Assembly: GCA_964624585.1 (NCBI GenBank)
Contig: CAZUXE010000007.1
Span: 13,136 to 77,135 of the forward strand
Length of the DNA stretch: 64,000 nt
Source: CAZUXE01 sp964624585
Lineage (GTDB): Bacteria > Hydrothermota > Tepidihabitantia > B3-TA06
Direction of reading: 5' to 3'
The notes beneath the pieces are model-generated. The model saw only the letters and a program-made list of their open reading frames with translations. It was not told the DNA's origin and ran no database searches. Positions 1 through 8,777 of this stretch are shown here, piece by piece (within the stretch, counting starts at the first letter, position 1; each line of letters begins with the position of its first letter). Both the position numbers and the translations under genes were made by a program.

Positions 1-386
1 TGATAACTGAAGTAACTCTGACTCTTAATAAGGATAATGAAAAGAAGTCGTTTATTGAAATAGAAAGAATCCTAAAACTCCGTAAAGATAAACATCCCCA
101 GAAACCATCAGCAGGCTCGGTATTTCTAAATCCTGAACCTCCAAAAGTTATCGCGGGACGTCTGATTGAACAATTAGGATTCAAGGGACGCAGGATAGGT
201 GATGCTATGTGCTCACCTATGCACGCCAATTTTATTGTCAACACAGGAGAGGCGACACAGAAAGACGTACTTGATTTGATTAATGAAATAAAGAGGGCTG
301 TAGCTAAAAGTTTCGGAATCCAACTCAGGGAGGAGATTAAAATTATAAGGAATAAAGAACAACAAATGGAGGAAAATAATGGCTAA
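1..386 (+). CDS. murB: UDP-N-acetylenolpyruvoylglucosamine reductase, C-terminal part
   Basis: This is the last ~128 codons of MurB, the cytoplasmic FAD enzyme that reduces UDP-GlcNAc-enolpyruvate to UDP-MurNAc in peptidoglycan precursor synthesis. The frame is open from the window edge (full codons from base 3). The motif PSAGSVFLNP carries the catalytic serine of the family. It is followed by AGRLIEQLGFKG and, near the end, LREEIKII, where the second catalytic acid is expected. The stop TAA (384-386) overlaps the ftsA start by 8 bp, so the two are translationally coupled in a division/cell-wall (dcw) cluster. The 5' part lies outside the window. Identification is from recognised motifs and context. 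Confidence 0.86.
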   Translation, partial: ITEVTLTLNKDNEKKSFIEIERILKLRKDKHPQKPSAGSVFLNPEPPKVIAGRLIEQLGFKGRRIGDAMCSPMHANFIVNTGEATQKDVLDLINEIKRAVAKSFGIQLREEIKIIRNKEQQMEENNG

Positions 387-1614
387 AGGCGAACGAATCG
401 TAGGGCTTGACCTTGGAACAACCAAGGTAGCCGCGGTTATCGCCGAGCTGGACGAAAATCTCGAACCACGCATTGTTGGCGTCGGCCTAACACCGTCACG
501 GGGAATGCGTAGGGGTACTGTAATCAATCTTGAGCAAACTGTTGAATCGGTCAAACGCTCAATTGGAGAAGCTGAACGAATGGCCGGATGCAAAATTGAC
601 TCTTGCTATGTAGGAATTGCCGGCAGCCACATCTCATCCATGAACTGCAGAGGCGTAGTTGCCGTAGAAAAAGCCGGCGGAGAAATTACAAGCAAAGACA
701 AAGCTCGAGTAATTGAACAGGCAAAAACCATTGGCCTACCAATGGACCGCGAGATTATCCACGTAATACCAATTGAGTTTATTGTGGATGACCAGCCCGG
801 GATCCGCGACCCGGTGGGTATGTTCGGAAAACGACTTGAGGTTGAGGTACATATTGTTACAGGGGCTGTAACCTCTGCACAAAATATTTACCGCTCTATA
901 GAAAGAGCAGGCCTTAAGGTAAAGGATATGGTTCTTCAGCCACTTGCTTCAGCTTATGCCGTGCTGGAAATTGATGAAAAAGAACTAGGCGTATTGCTTA
1001 TAGATATCGGAGGCGGCACAACCGACATGGCTATTTTCAAAGAAGGCTCAATTTGCCATACTCAGGTTCTTGCTCTTGGTGGAGAACACATAACCTCAGA
1101 TATAGCAATAGGTTTGAGAACACCTACGAAAGAAGCCGAAGACATCAAAAAACGCTACGGATGTGCATTAGCAAACATGGTAGACGAAGACCAAACCTTT
1201 ACAGTAAAAGGAGTCGGCGGTAGAGGCGAGAAACAGGTTTCCCGCAGAATCCTCGCTTCTATTATAGAGCCAAGGATTGAGGAAATACTCACATTGGCAA
1301 ATAGAGAAATGAAAAAAACAGAATATGCCGAACTTCTGGCAGCGGGAGTTGTTCTTACCGGAGGCTCGGCGCATCTTGAAGGTATCGCCCAAATTGCAGA
1401 ACAGATTTTTGATCTTCCTGTCAAGGTTGGAAAACCCTGGGGCACTTCTGGATTAACAGATATCATTGCAGACCCAATGTTTGCAACAGCGGTGGGTTTA
1501 GTTCGCTACGGAATTGAAAAGCAAAACCTTACTCTTCTTCCCGGAGGAACCGAAGACCGCGTGTTTGGAAACATACTTAGCCGGATGCGTGATTGGCTGA
1601 AAGATTTTTTCTAA
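379..1614 (+). CDS. ftsA: Cell division protein FtsA
   Basis: Actin-like ATPase that anchors FtsZ to the inner membrane. The 411 residues are a normal family length. The N-terminal phosphate-binding loop reads GLDLGTTKVAAVI (residues ~9-21), a second nucleotide motif IDIGGGTTD lies near residues 209-217, and VVLTGGSAHLEG near 324-335 is the adenosine motif. The last ~14 residues, rich in Ile/Leu/Trp/Phe and Arg/Lys, look like the amphipathic membrane-targeting helix. A Shine-Dalgarno AGGAGG-like stretch (368-373) precedes the ATG at 379. It overlaps murB and is followed after 15 bp by ftsZ. No ftsQ separates murB from ftsA, unlike many dcw clusters. Confidence 0.95.
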   Translation: MAKGERIVGLDLGTTKVAAVIAELDENLEPRIVGVGLTPSRGMRRGTVINLEQTVESVKRSIGEAERMAGCKIDSCYVGIAGSHISSMNCRGVVAVEKAGGEITSKDKARVIEQAKTIGLPMDREIIHVIPIEFIVDDQPGIRDPVGMFGKRLEVEVHIVTGAVTSAQNIYRSIERAGLKVKDMVLQPLASAYAVLEIDEKELGVLLIDIGGGTTDMAIFKEGSICHTQVLALGGEHITSDIAIGLRTPTKEAEDIKKRYGCALANMVDEDQTFTVKGVGGRGEKQVSRRILASIIEPRIEEILTLANREMKKTEYAELLAAGVVLTGGSAHLEGIAQIAEQIFDLPVKVGKPWGTSGLTDIIADPMFATAVGLVRYGIEKQNLTLLPGGTEDRVFGNILSRMRDWLKDFF

Positions 1615-1629
1615 TATCAAGGAGGAGAT

Positions 1630-2763
1630 ATGTTCGAACCCGTTGAAGAAAATCGTTATCAAGCTCAAATAGGTGTTATGGGACTCGGCGGCGCCGGCGG
1701 CAACGCTGTGGATCATATGATAGAAAAAGGTATGCCCGGTGTACGCTTCTTTGCCCTTAACACAGATGTTCAGGCCCTTGATAGAAGCAAGGCGGAACAC
1801 AAAATTCAAATTGGCCCTAATTTAACCAGAGGTCTTGGTTCAGGCGGGAACCCTGAAGTAGGCAGAAGAGCCACTGAGGAATCGGTAGAACAGCTTAAGG
1901 AAGTGCTTATTGACCTTGATATGGTGTTTATTGCGGCAGGCGAAGGCGGAGGTACCGGAACAGGCTCCGCTCCTTTAGTTGCCGAACTTGCTCAGTCGCT
2001 TTCCATACTAACAGTAGCTGTAGTTACACGTCCCTTCGATTTTGAAGGACCTGTACGCAGACGCCAAGCAGAAGAAGGCATCCAAATTCTGAAACAAAAC
2101 GTTGACACACTTATCGTAATACCCAACCAAAAACTTCTGTCCGTTATTCCTCAAAACATGACACTTAAAGACAGCTTCCAAATGGCCGATGAGGTACTGT
2201 TTAACGCGACACGTGGCATTACTGACCTAATAACCCGCACTGGCATGATTAACCTTGATTTTGCCGATGTTCGCTCAATAATGTCAAATCGCGGTAATGC
2301 AGTAATTGGAATTGGTGTATCAAAAGGCGAAAACCGCGCTGTTGATGCAGCACAAAAAGCTATATCCTCACCTCTAATTGAAGATTTTGAAATCTCAGGT
2401 GCCAAAGGAATTCTTCTCAATATCTCAGGCGGCGATAATCTTACTCTTCATGAAATAAACGAAGCGGCTCGTGTAATCTACGGATATGCAAATCAAGACT
2501 CCAACATAATATTCGGCGCCCTTCAAGATGAAGAATACGGAGATGAAATAAGAGTAACTGTCATTGCCACAGGTATAGAAGAGATGCCTCCACGCGTTGA
2601 AAGAGTTGAAGAACTTATGCACTCAGGAAACAATGACATCAAAGTACCTACTTTCATGCGTAAAGACAGAAAACCTTCCCGCGCTTTCGACAAAGTTGAA
2701 CCTAAGCCTCTTTCAGATGAAGATTTAGAAATCCCGGCATTCTTAAGAAGACAGTTTGATTGA
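1630..2763 (+). CDS. ftsZ: Cell division GTPase FtsZ
   Basis: Tubulin-like GTPase that forms the cytokinetic ring. It shows the N-terminal MGLGGAGGNAVDHM nucleotide loop, the tubulin signature GGGTGTG at residues 106-112 and the T7-loop region FADVRSIM. The extreme C-terminus EIPAFLRRQ matches the conserved peptide that binds FtsA, which fits the adjacent ftsA. It has 377 residues, normal for the family. A strong ribosome binding site AAGGAGGAGAT lies just before the ATG at 1630. It is probably co-transcribed with murB, ftsA and the downstream protease. Confidence 0.97.
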   Translation: MFEPVEENRYQAQIGVMGLGGAGGNAVDHMIEKGMPGVRFFALNTDVQALDRSKAEHKIQIGPNLTRGLGSGGNPEVGRRATEESVEQLKEVLIDLDMVFIAAGEGGGTGTGSAPLVAELAQSLSILTVAVVTRPFDFEGPVRRRQAEEGIQILKQNVDTLIVIPNQKLLSVIPQNMTLKDSFQMADEVLFNATRGITDLITRTGMINLDFADVRSIMSNRGNAVIGIGVSKGENRAVDAAQKAISSPLIEDFEISGAKGILLNISGGDNLTLHEINEAARVIYGYANQDSNIIFGALQDEEYGDEIRVTVIATGIEEMPPRVERVEELMHSGNNDIKVPTFMRKDRKPSRAFDKVEPKPLSDEDLEIPAFLRRQFD

Positions 2764-2793
2764 CGCTTAGAATTTTTGACCTAGTATAAAAGG

Positions 2794-4263
2794 ATGATGC
2801 TGAATAATTTCTTTAAGAAAACTACAGAAAGTATCTTTAGCCTTTCTGTGATGTTTGTAATGTTTACGGTTGTTACGGTTGGGGTAATACACGCACGTGA
2901 AGCAAACATAGAATCATTCAATGCCAATTCCCTGGCCATACGAACAAATGAAGCTAGAAGAACTGGGATTGTTATTGCTACCCAAAAGGTAATGCCATCT
3001 GTCGTTTCTATAACCGCTCTTCAAACAAAAACATACACATCACCATTTTACAACGACCCCTTCTTTCGGGAATTTTTTGGCAACCTCTTTCCGCACGAAT
3101 ATAATCGCGAAATACAAAGCCTCGGTTCTGGGATAATAATATCTTCTAAAGGAGAAATAATCACCAATGCCCATGTAATTGCTGATGCTTCGAAAATTAA
3201 AGTAACTCTCTCAGATGAAAAAACATATGACAGTAAGGTAATAGGCAAAGATGAGGCGCTGGATTTAGCTCTTCTGCGCGTAATTAACCCTCCAGATAAT
3301 CTTCAGGCGGTTAATTTTGGGAATTCCGATGATTTGATGATTGGCGAATGGGCAATAGCCTTAGGAAATCCTTTTGGTTTCCTTATTGCCGATACCAAAC
3401 CAACTGTTACCGCAGGAGTCATTTCGGCAATAGATAGAAGGGTTCAAACGGCTGAAGGAAAACGTTTCAGTTTTTCAGGAGTTATTCAAACCGATGCGGC
3501 AATTAACCCTGGAAATTCCGGTGGACCTCTGGTAAATATCCTTGGGGAAGTTATAGGTATCAACACCTTTATATTCACCCAAAGCGGAGGCTCTGAAGGA
3601 ATCGGCTTTGCAATACCAATCAATAGAGTCAAACGTTTTATAGCTGAATTAGAAACCCACAACGAAAAAAGAGACGCATGGCTCGGTATTGGAGTTCAAA
3701 CTCTTACAAGCGACATGGCCCGCGCCCTTGGTAAACCTGAAATAAAGGGATTAATCATCAACCAAATAGTAACAGGTTCACCTGCATCTAAAGCAGGTCT
3801 TGAGGAAGCATGGGTAATTACTTCAATTAATGGCATTCACTATTCCAGCGAAACTGACTGGCAAATGGTTGAACGAAGCCTTTTTGTAGGAGACAGTGTA
3901 AAACTAAAAGGTATTACCGATCAAGGAAGTCCGTTTAGCCGCACCCTAATAGCTGCCGAATACATTACTCCAAAACCTGTAAAGATAGCCGAACTTGGCT
4001 TGGCAGCCCTTGATTTAGACCCTGCTATTAAATACCGATATAACATACGCAGTGCAACAGGCGTAGTAATAGAATCTATTGAAGACAATGGTGAAGCCGC
4101 AAGGCTTGGGCTTAAGAAAGGTGACGTAATCCTGAAATATGGAAATATTGAAACCCCTGATATTAAAGAACTTAAACAAGCGGTAAGGACATTGAAGAAT
4201 CCAACTACTTTAGTCATTGAAAGAGAAGGCGGACGTTACCGTCTCTACAGGAGACTTCGATGA
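2794..4263 (+). CDS. htrA: HtrA/DegP-type periplasmic serine protease
   Basis: Trypsin-like HtrA protease for envelope protein quality control. A hydrophobic N-terminal segment (residues ~14-33) is a signal peptide or anchor. The catalytic triad is visible: His127 in TNAHVIA, Asp157 in ALDLALLR and Ser242 in NPGNSGGPL. Two PDZ domains follow (roughly residues 275-375 and 385-489; the second contains GVVIESIEDNGEAARLGLKKGD). The length of 489 residues fits a two-PDZ member. The start is uncertain: ATG at 2794 or 2797 has only a weak AAAAGG upstream. It sits 30 bp after ftsZ, so it probably shares the division operon transcript. Confidence 0.92.
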   Translation: MMLNNFFKKTTESIFSLSVMFVMFTVVTVGVIHAREANIESFNANSLAIRTNEARRTGIVIATQKVMPSVVSITALQTKTYTSPFYNDPFFREFFGNLFPHEYNREIQSLGSGIIISSKGEIITNAHVIADASKIKVTLSDEKTYDSKVIGKDEALDLALLRVINPPDNLQAVNFGNSDDLMIGEWAIALGNPFGFLIADTKPTVTAGVISAIDRRVQTAEGKRFSFSGVIQTDAAINPGNSGGPLVNILGEVIGINTFIFTQSGGSEGIGFAIPINRVKRFIAELETHNEKRDAWLGIGVQTLTSDMARALGKPEIKGLIINQIVTGSPASKAGLEEAWVITSINGIHYSSETDWQMVERSLFVGDSVKLKGITDQGSPFSRTLIAAEYITPKPVKIAELGLAALDLDPAIKYRYNIRSATGVVIESIEDNGEAARLGLKKGDVILKYGNIETPDIKELKQAVRTLKNPTTLVIEREGGRYRLYRRLR

Positions 4264-4324
4264 AAATCAGAATAGCGACGATAACAACCTTGCGTCAGCT
4301 AGAACAAAAAATAACGGAGGCATT

Positions 4325-5617
4325 ATGATTGAACGCTACTCTACACCGGAGATGAAAGAAATATGGGCTGATGAGCATCGATTTCGCTACTGGCTAAGGG
4401 TTGAAAAAGCCGCCGCTAAAGCTGAAGAAAAACTTGGTATAATCCCAGAAGGTTTGATTTCATGCCTGAAGAGTGTTATTGATGTAGATTATAAACGAGT
4501 TGCCGAGATAGAAAAAGAAACTGAACATGAAGTTACCGCATTCCTGCAAGCCGTATGGGAACAGGCACCTTGTTCAAAGGAATATCTGCATTATGGCTTA
4601 ACCTCCTACGATGTTGTGGATAATGCCATGACCTTAAGAATTTTGGAAGCCTTTGATATTCTTGAAAAAGATTTAACAGAACTAAATGATAATTTGGCTG
4701 CTTTGGCAAAAAAATATAAATATACACCGGTTCTTGGACGTACCCACGGTCGTGGAGCCGAACCCATAAGTTTTGGTGTTCGCGCCTTATCGTGGTATTC
4801 TGAAGGTTTAAGGGTTAAAGAATTCCTTAATCATAGCCGTAAAATTACTGCACGGGGTCGCATATCAGGAACAGTAGGTACCTTTACAGTACTTCCTTCA
4901 AAGGTTGAAGAACTTGCTCTTAGTGAGCTTGGTTTAGAACCCGAACCGGTAGCAACTCAGGTTATTCCACGAGATCGTCATGCCACAATTCTTTTTGCTC
5001 TTGCTCTAACAGGAAGTTGGCTTGAAAGAATAGCTATAAATATCAGACTAGGTCAACTTGAAGGTCTGGATGAATTATTTGAACCCTTCAAAAAGAAACA
5101 AACCGGTTCATCGGCAATGCCGCAAAAAAAGAATCCGGTTATTACTGAGAGGATATGCGGTCTAAGTAGAATATTAAGGACAAACGTTCAAGCAGGACTT
5201 GAAAATATTGCCCTTTGGCATGAACGCGATATTTCGCATTCCTCTGTTGAACGTGTAATATTTCCAGATTCCTTCAATTTAGCCCATTATTTAATACGAA
5301 AAATGAAAGCTGTTACTGCTGATTTGCGGGTTAGCACAGAAAAGATGAAAAAAATAATCAACGATACGGGAGGCACCTTCTTTGCACAAAAACTCCTGCT
5401 TGCCCTCATTAATAAGGGGTTTGCCCGTGAAACAGCCTACAGGCTGGTTCAAAAAACAGCTTTTGAAACTAAAGAAACAGGAAAATCATTTGACTCAATT
5501 GCCAGAAATAATAAAGAAATCTCTGATAAATTGAGTGAAAAGGAATTGAATAATATTTTTTCACTTGAAACTTACATGCAGGGAATAGAGGTTCTTTACA
5601 AAAGAATGAATTTGTAA
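4325..5617 (+). CDS. purB: Adenylosuccinate lyase
   Basis: Homotetrameric lyase of the fumarase/aspartase superfamily. It cleaves SAICAR and adenylosuccinate in purine synthesis. The superfamily signature SSAMPQKKNP is present (~residue 260), along with TSYDVVDNAMT and RTHGRGAEP (catalytic His region). I chose the ATG at 4325 because GGAGG at 4316-4320 precedes it and MIERYSTPEMKEIW is the typical PurB N-terminus. The same frame extends upstream into htrA from a TTG at 4217, but that 36-residue extension has no family support. The protein is 430 residues, the normal length. A hairpin at 5644-5677 may end the transcript. Confidence 0.95.
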   Translation: MIERYSTPEMKEIWADEHRFRYWLRVEKAAAKAEEKLGIIPEGLISCLKSVIDVDYKRVAEIEKETEHEVTAFLQAVWEQAPCSKEYLHYGLTSYDVVDNAMTLRILEAFDILEKDLTELNDNLAALAKKYKYTPVLGRTHGRGAEPISFGVRALSWYSEGLRVKEFLNHSRKITARGRISGTVGTFTVLPSKVEELALSELGLEPEPVATQVIPRDRHATILFALALTGSWLERIAINIRLGQLEGLDELFEPFKKKQTGSSAMPQKKNPVITERICGLSRILRTNVQAGLENIALWHERDISHSSVERVIFPDSFNLAHYLIRKMKAVTADLRVSTEKMKKIINDTGGTFFAQKLLLALINKGFARETAYRLVQKTAFETKETGKSFDSIARNNKEISDKLSEKELNNIFSLETYMQGIEVLYKRMNL

Positions 5618-5643
5618 TTACCCACATCACCAACACTCTCTCT

Positions 5644-5685
5644 TTACCCCGGGTGGATACATATTCATCCGGGGTAATCTCTTCT
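5644..5685 (+). terminator. Possible terminator after purB
   Basis: An inverted repeat, TTACCCCGG (5644-5652) with CCGGGGTAA (5669-5677), lies 27 bp after the purB stop. It is followed by a pyrimidine-rich but not pure T stretch. It is likely the end of the division/purB transcript, although the T tract is weak. Confidence 0.45.
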
Positions 5686-5894
5686 TTACAAAAACCTCTC
5701 CCCTACACCATAACTCTTGTAAGTACTTTTTGTGATTTAAGGAGAAGATTTTCTCTGTCAGCGATAGAACCCCAGCACTTGAAAGTTTCCTAAATAGAAG
5801 CTTTTAGTTTTTTTCAGTAGCGATTTTAGAGCATTTCAATAATACGCAGCTCAGATAAAATAATTCTTGAGAATTGATAGATTTTGTGACTGAA
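5686..5894. other. Intergenic stretch without recognised content
   Basis: I see no open frame with a usable start, no convincing promoter and no RNA structure between the purB terminator and the tRNA terminator. It is AT-rich with scattered T runs. Confidence 0.5.
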
Positions 5895-5922
5895 TAAAAA
5901 AGCGTCCACCTTGTGGACGCTT
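5895..5922 (-). terminator. Rho-independent terminator of the tRNA transcript
   Basis: A perfect 10-bp stem, AAGCGTCCAC (5900-5909) and GTGGACGCTT (5913-5922), with a 3-nt loop. Read on the minus strand it is followed by TTTTTTATT. It lies 5 bp beyond the tRNA-Tyr 3' end and so terminates the tRNA-Thr/tRNA-Tyr transcript. Confidence 0.88.
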
Positions 5923-5926
5923 AGAG

Positions 5927-6009
5927 TGGGCAGGGAAGGATTTGAACCTCCGAAGGCATCAGCCAGCAGATTTACAGTCTGCCCCCTTTGGCCACTTGGG
6001 TACCTACCC
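5927..6009 (-). tRNA. tRNA-Tyr (anticodon GTA)
   Basis: Minus-strand cloverleaf of 83 nt with a class II long variable arm. The acceptor GGGTAGG (6009-6003) pairs with CCTGCCC (one G-T pair) and the discriminator is A at 5927. The anticodon stem-loop is GCAGA-CTGTAAA-TCTGC, with anticodon GTA (complement of 5973-5975). The T-loop region reads GGTTCAAATCC. The 3' CCA is not encoded. It is the second gene of a two-tRNA transcript. Confidence 0.95.
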
Positions 6010-6048
6010 ATTTTAACTTCACCCTATATACAGGGAAAACAAATAGCA

Positions 6049-6122
6049 AGCCGGAGAAGGGAGTCGAACCCCCGACCTGCGGTTTACAAAACCGCTGCTC
6101 TAGCCAACTGAGCTACTCCGGC
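6049..6122 (-). tRNA. tRNA-Thr (anticodon TGT)
   Basis: Minus-strand 74-nt cloverleaf. The acceptor GCCGGAG (6122-6116) pairs with CTCCGGC (6056-6050) and the discriminator is T. The anticodon arm is GCGGT-TTTGTAA-ACCGC, giving TGT, which reads Thr ACA and wobble codons. The T-loop is GGGGTTCGACTCCC. CCA is not encoded. It is transcribed ahead of tRNA-Tyr; the Thr-Tyr order is common in bacterial tRNA clusters that lead into tufB, but EF-Tu is absent here. Confidence 0.95.
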
Positions 6123-6135
6123 CACCTAGATCTCA

Positions 6136-6163
6136 ATTTTACTCCTCTCTGAGTAAAAGTCAA
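6136..6163 (-). promoter_or_regulatory. Promoter of the tRNA-Thr/tRNA-Tyr unit
   Basis: Read on the minus strand: -35 TTGACT (6163-6158), a 16-nt spacer, and -10 TAAAAT (6141-6136). The expected start lies a few bases before the tRNA-Thr 5' end at 6122. Confidence 0.7.
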
Positions 6164-6247
6164 TATTCTTAACTGAGTTTTACCATCTATTACAAGTCTG
6201 ATAAAAAATATGATTCAGTTGTTTTTACTAATAAGAAGTTAATCCAA

Positions 6248-6275
6248 TTGACACAAACGGAATATGCCATAAGCT
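6248..6275 (+). promoter_or_regulatory. Promoter predicting a leaderless mRNA for the 6281 gene
   Basis: TTGACA (6248-6253), a 16-nt spacer, then TAAGCT (6270-6275), only 5 nt before the ATG at 6281. Transcription would begin at or next to the start codon, and no Shine-Dalgarno is present. The -10 is imperfect, but the geometry is repeated at four other genes in the window. Confidence 0.55.
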
Positions 6276-6280
6276 GAAGC

Positions 6281-7105
6281 ATGGTTAATAAATTACAAAC
6301 TAAGAAAATAAGAATAAGTTTAAGTACTCCCGTATTGATATTATTATCTCTAGCAATTCCGTTTTATACCCAGGATATAAGCTTTGGCGCAAAACTATCC
6401 GTAGAATACGCCAATTACATACAAGGCGCCGGATTTACACGCGGAAGTATCATATCACCGGTTTTGGGGTTGGATATCGGCAATTTTTCTTCTGTATCAA
6501 AGGACATCTGCTTTTTTTCGGCACGCACTCAGGGCGAGTTTCTAGTAGCCGGTTCTAAAAACAAAGGTTTCCAAGAAATGGATATATCACTCTCATACAA
6601 CACCTTTCTATGGAAGTTTTCTCTAACCCCCTCCGTAAATCTAAACATATTTCCAGCCAGAACCAATTATTCTGACGAAGCGCTGCCGATAACTGCTGAT
6701 TTTGGCTTCTCTGTGGGCTTTAATATCCTTGATTACAACATGTATTCAATAGGAAATTTTGGCATTTACACCGACCATAAATTAGATTTTCTGACTACTC
6801 CTGGCGGCTACATAGGCGAAATTGGTCTTTACCATAATCATTGGTTTGCCAATAGTTACGCAAGACTAAGCAGTGAATTAATTTTAGATTGGGCAAATAG
6901 AAGATATAACCAACACTACTTTAACCTTGATAAAACCACCATAAGCAACCTTCGTGCAAAGGTTTCATTAAGCTACGATTTATGCACTTCCTGCTTTATT
7001 GAACCATCCCTACAGTTCAACTATATGTTAGATAAAGCCCTGCATAACCAAATTAGCGACCTTTCTCTCTTTAACGCCGGTTTAAGCTTTGGACTTATAT
7101 ATTAA
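6281..7105 (+). CDS. Putative outer-membrane beta-barrel protein
   Basis: 274 residues of unknown function. The N-terminus has basic residues and a hydrophobic stretch (residues ~14-28, STPVLILLSLAIPFYTQ), probably a signal peptide. The remainder alternates hydrophobic and aromatic residues with short turns (for example NFGIYTDHKLDF and SLSYDLCTSCFIEPSLQFNY), the pattern of a small transmembrane beta-barrel. It contains a few Cys. The start ATG has no ribosome binding site but sits 5 nt after a -10-like box. It ends 16 bp from the convergent gene at 7122, also a predicted outer-membrane protein. No family was recognised; the beta-barrel call is inferred from pattern. Confidence 0.6.
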   Translation: MVNKLQTKKIRISLSTPVLILLSLAIPFYTQDISFGAKLSVEYANYIQGAGFTRGSIISPVLGLDIGNFSSVSKDICFFSARTQGEFLVAGSKNKGFQEMDISLSYNTFLWKFSLTPSVNLNIFPARTNYSDEALPITADFGFSVGFNILDYNMYSIGNFGIYTDHKLDFLTTPGGYIGEIGLYHNHWFANSYARLSSELILDWANRRYNQHYFNLDKTTISNLRAKVSLSYDLCTSCFIEPSLQFNYMLDKALHNQISDLSLFNAGLSFGLIY

Positions 7106-7121
7106 GACGATGTTTCAGATA

Positions 7122-7577
7122 TTAGAAGTAGTATCTAAAACCTATGCCGCCTGCCATTTCAAAATTAGTGCCAGGAATAAGAACCATCAAAGGATCAAGC
7201 TCTGCATAAAAACTGATTGGATTATATATATACTCAAGACCCAAGGGAATTCGAGCGGAAAAACGGATACCACCGTTACTAGATCCTGTTGCTCCCCATA
7301 CATCAACTAAACCGCCTATACCAACATAAGCATTGAGAGTACCAGTTCTTACTCCTAGAGGGAAATGATACAGATAACCTGCCTGTAAAGCTACATAATT
7401 ATATGATACATTCCATCCAAAGGTAGCGTCAATGGCACTTCGCGTATCCAGCCAAAATTTTCCAGATAAACCAGTAGGCTGACCAAGTTGAATCCCCAAA
7501 GCTGTATTGCCATGAGCATTTGCAAGATTAACAAATCCTAACGACAGTAGGATTACTAAAAAAGTAATTTTTTTCAT
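7122..7577 (-). CDS. Small outer-membrane beta-barrel-like protein
   Basis: 151 residues with a clear signal peptide (MKKITFLVILLSLGFVNLANA, cleavage near residue 21). The mature part, beginning HGNTALGIQLGQPTGLSG, has alternating strands and ends in the aromatic FRYYF typical of outer-membrane barrels that need C-terminal Phe for BAM recognition. It resembles the small barrel families annotated as DUF3996/BAPKO_0422-like, but I cannot confirm this without a search. GGAGG lies 9 bp before the ATG, and a near-consensus promoter (7608-7635) lies just upstream. Transcribed alone. Confidence 0.7.
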   Translation of the reverse strand: MKKITFLVILLSLGFVNLANAHGNTALGIQLGQPTGLSGKFWLDTRSAIDATFGWNVSYNYVALQAGYLYHFPLGVRTGTLNAYVGIGGLVDVWGATGSSNGGIRFSARIPLGLEYIYNPISFYAELDPLMVLIPGTNFEMAGGIGFRYYF

Positions 7578-7607
7578 TATAATGCCTCCGTATTGCTTTG
7601 CTAGTGC

Positions 7608-7635
7608 AGTATAGCAAGCTTTAGTACGTTGTCAA
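7608..7635 (-). promoter_or_regulatory. Sigma70-type promoter for the 7122-7577 gene
   Basis: Minus strand: -35 TTGACA (7635-7630), a 16-nt spacer, and -10 TATACT (7613-7608). The 5' leader to the ATG at 7577 is about 25 nt and contains the GGAGG ribosome binding site. Confidence 0.8.
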
Positions 7636-7801
7636 TATCTACTAATAAAATACACGAATTGAATTCTGGATGAACATACTATATCAGCCTTCATTCCTTC
7701 CTAGCTCCATATTCAACTAACTTTCCTTAAAGACGTAATTTCAATACTTATCCAAGCTTGTTTTATTAGCCGCTTTGTATAAACTAATAAAAGGAGATTT
7801 G

Positions 7802-8605
7802 ATGAGTGAAACGAAGTATCAACCTGTAGCCTTAATTACCGGCGCTACATCAGGAATCGGACTTGAATACGCATGGACGTTTGCAAATATGGGCTATGAC
7901 ATCTTATTGACCGGACAAAGGGGAAAAATATTGAAACGCCTATGCTCTCAGATTAAAAACAAACATAACATAAAAGCCGAATATATCACGGGGAATCTTG
8001 CATTAGCCAAGCATATAAAAGAACTGTGTGAATTAATAAGCCAAACCCCAAATCTTCACGTACTTATCAATAATGCCGGTTATACTCGCCTACAGCCCTT
8101 TTATGAAGATAATGTAAATGCTCAAGCCGATATACTGAAAGTTCATGCCGAAGCAGCCCTCAAGCTTAGCCATAGCGCTATTCCCGTTCTCAAAAAACAT
8201 ACCTGGGGAGCTATAATAAACGTTTCTTCTATTGCCGCTTTCAATATAGGATACAAAGACTTACTCTACAACGCTTCAAAGGCTTTTTTATTGAATTTTT
8301 CAGAATCATTGCACTTACTGTTAAACAATACAGGCATAAAAGTACAAGTTCTATGTCCAGGCTTTACTAAAACTGACTTTCATATGAAATTGGGAATGGA
8401 CAATAATCATCCGTTTTTTTCACAACACAAATTTATGTCAACGAAAGAAGTTGTACATATATCTCTACGATGTCTTGAAAAAAATAAAGTAGTATGCATT
8501 CCAGGTTTAAGAAACAAATTAAGAATACTTTTGATGAAGTACATTCCTCGTAAATTACTTTACAACCTTCACTTAGCCAAAAAAACACAGGACGCTACTA
8601 AGTAA
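7802..8605 (+). CDS. Short-chain dehydrogenase/reductase (SDR)
   Basis: NAD(P)-dependent oxidoreductase of unknown substrate. It has the cofactor motif TGATSGIG at residues 13-20, NNAG near residue 93, the catalytic serine in NVSSIAAF, and the YxxxK motif as YNASK. The length of 267 residues is typical of classical SDRs, and the overall pattern (long-chain or DltE/YqjQ-like) is generic. The start is placed at ATG 7802 because AAGGAG (7791-7796) precedes it; an upstream in-frame ATG at 7775 would add 9 residues without a ribosome binding site. It appears monocistronic. Confidence 0.88.
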   Translation: MSETKYQPVALITGATSGIGLEYAWTFANMGYDILLTGQRGKILKRLCSQIKNKHNIKAEYITGNLALAKHIKELCELISQTPNLHVLINNAGYTRLQPFYEDNVNAQADILKVHAEAALKLSHSAIPVLKKHTWGAIINVSSIAAFNIGYKDLLYNASKAFLLNFSESLHLLLNNTGIKVQVLCPGFTKTDFHMKLGMDNNHPFFSQHKFMSTKEVVHISLRCLEKNKVVCIPGLRNKLRILLMKYIPRKLLYNLHLAKKTQDATK

Positions 8606-8703
8606 ACATGCTGTTTCTGAATTTTTAAGCAACATTGAACCCATATTTACTCTGTATGTTTTTTATACACGACCCCAAATTCGATAGATGCTATTGGATA
8701 GAC

Positions 8704-8732
8704 TTGACTTATCGCCTTATTCCAGATAGTAT
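8704..8732 (+). promoter_or_regulatory. Possible promoter for the 8778 gene
   Basis: TTGACT (8704-8709), 17 nt, TAGTAT (8727-8732). A perfect TATAAT at 8737-8742 lies slightly downstream without a good -35, so the exact element is unsure. Confidence 0.4.
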
Positions 8733-8777
8733 TGCTTATAATTTTGTCCACGAAGACATCAATGAAATGGGGGATTT

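Noticed and set aside
750..762. DnaA-box-like TTATCCACG inside ftsA
   Set aside because: A single one-mismatch copy in coding sequence is expected by chance; it is not clustered.
4217..4324. In-frame upstream extension of purB from TTG at 4217
   Set aside because: It overlaps htrA, has no ribosome binding site, and the conserved PurB N-terminus begins at 4325 just after GGAGG.
5826..6111. Short open frames over the tRNA genes on both strands
   Set aside because: They translate tRNA-Tyr and tRNA-Thr; the recognisable products are classic tRNA-derived artefacts.
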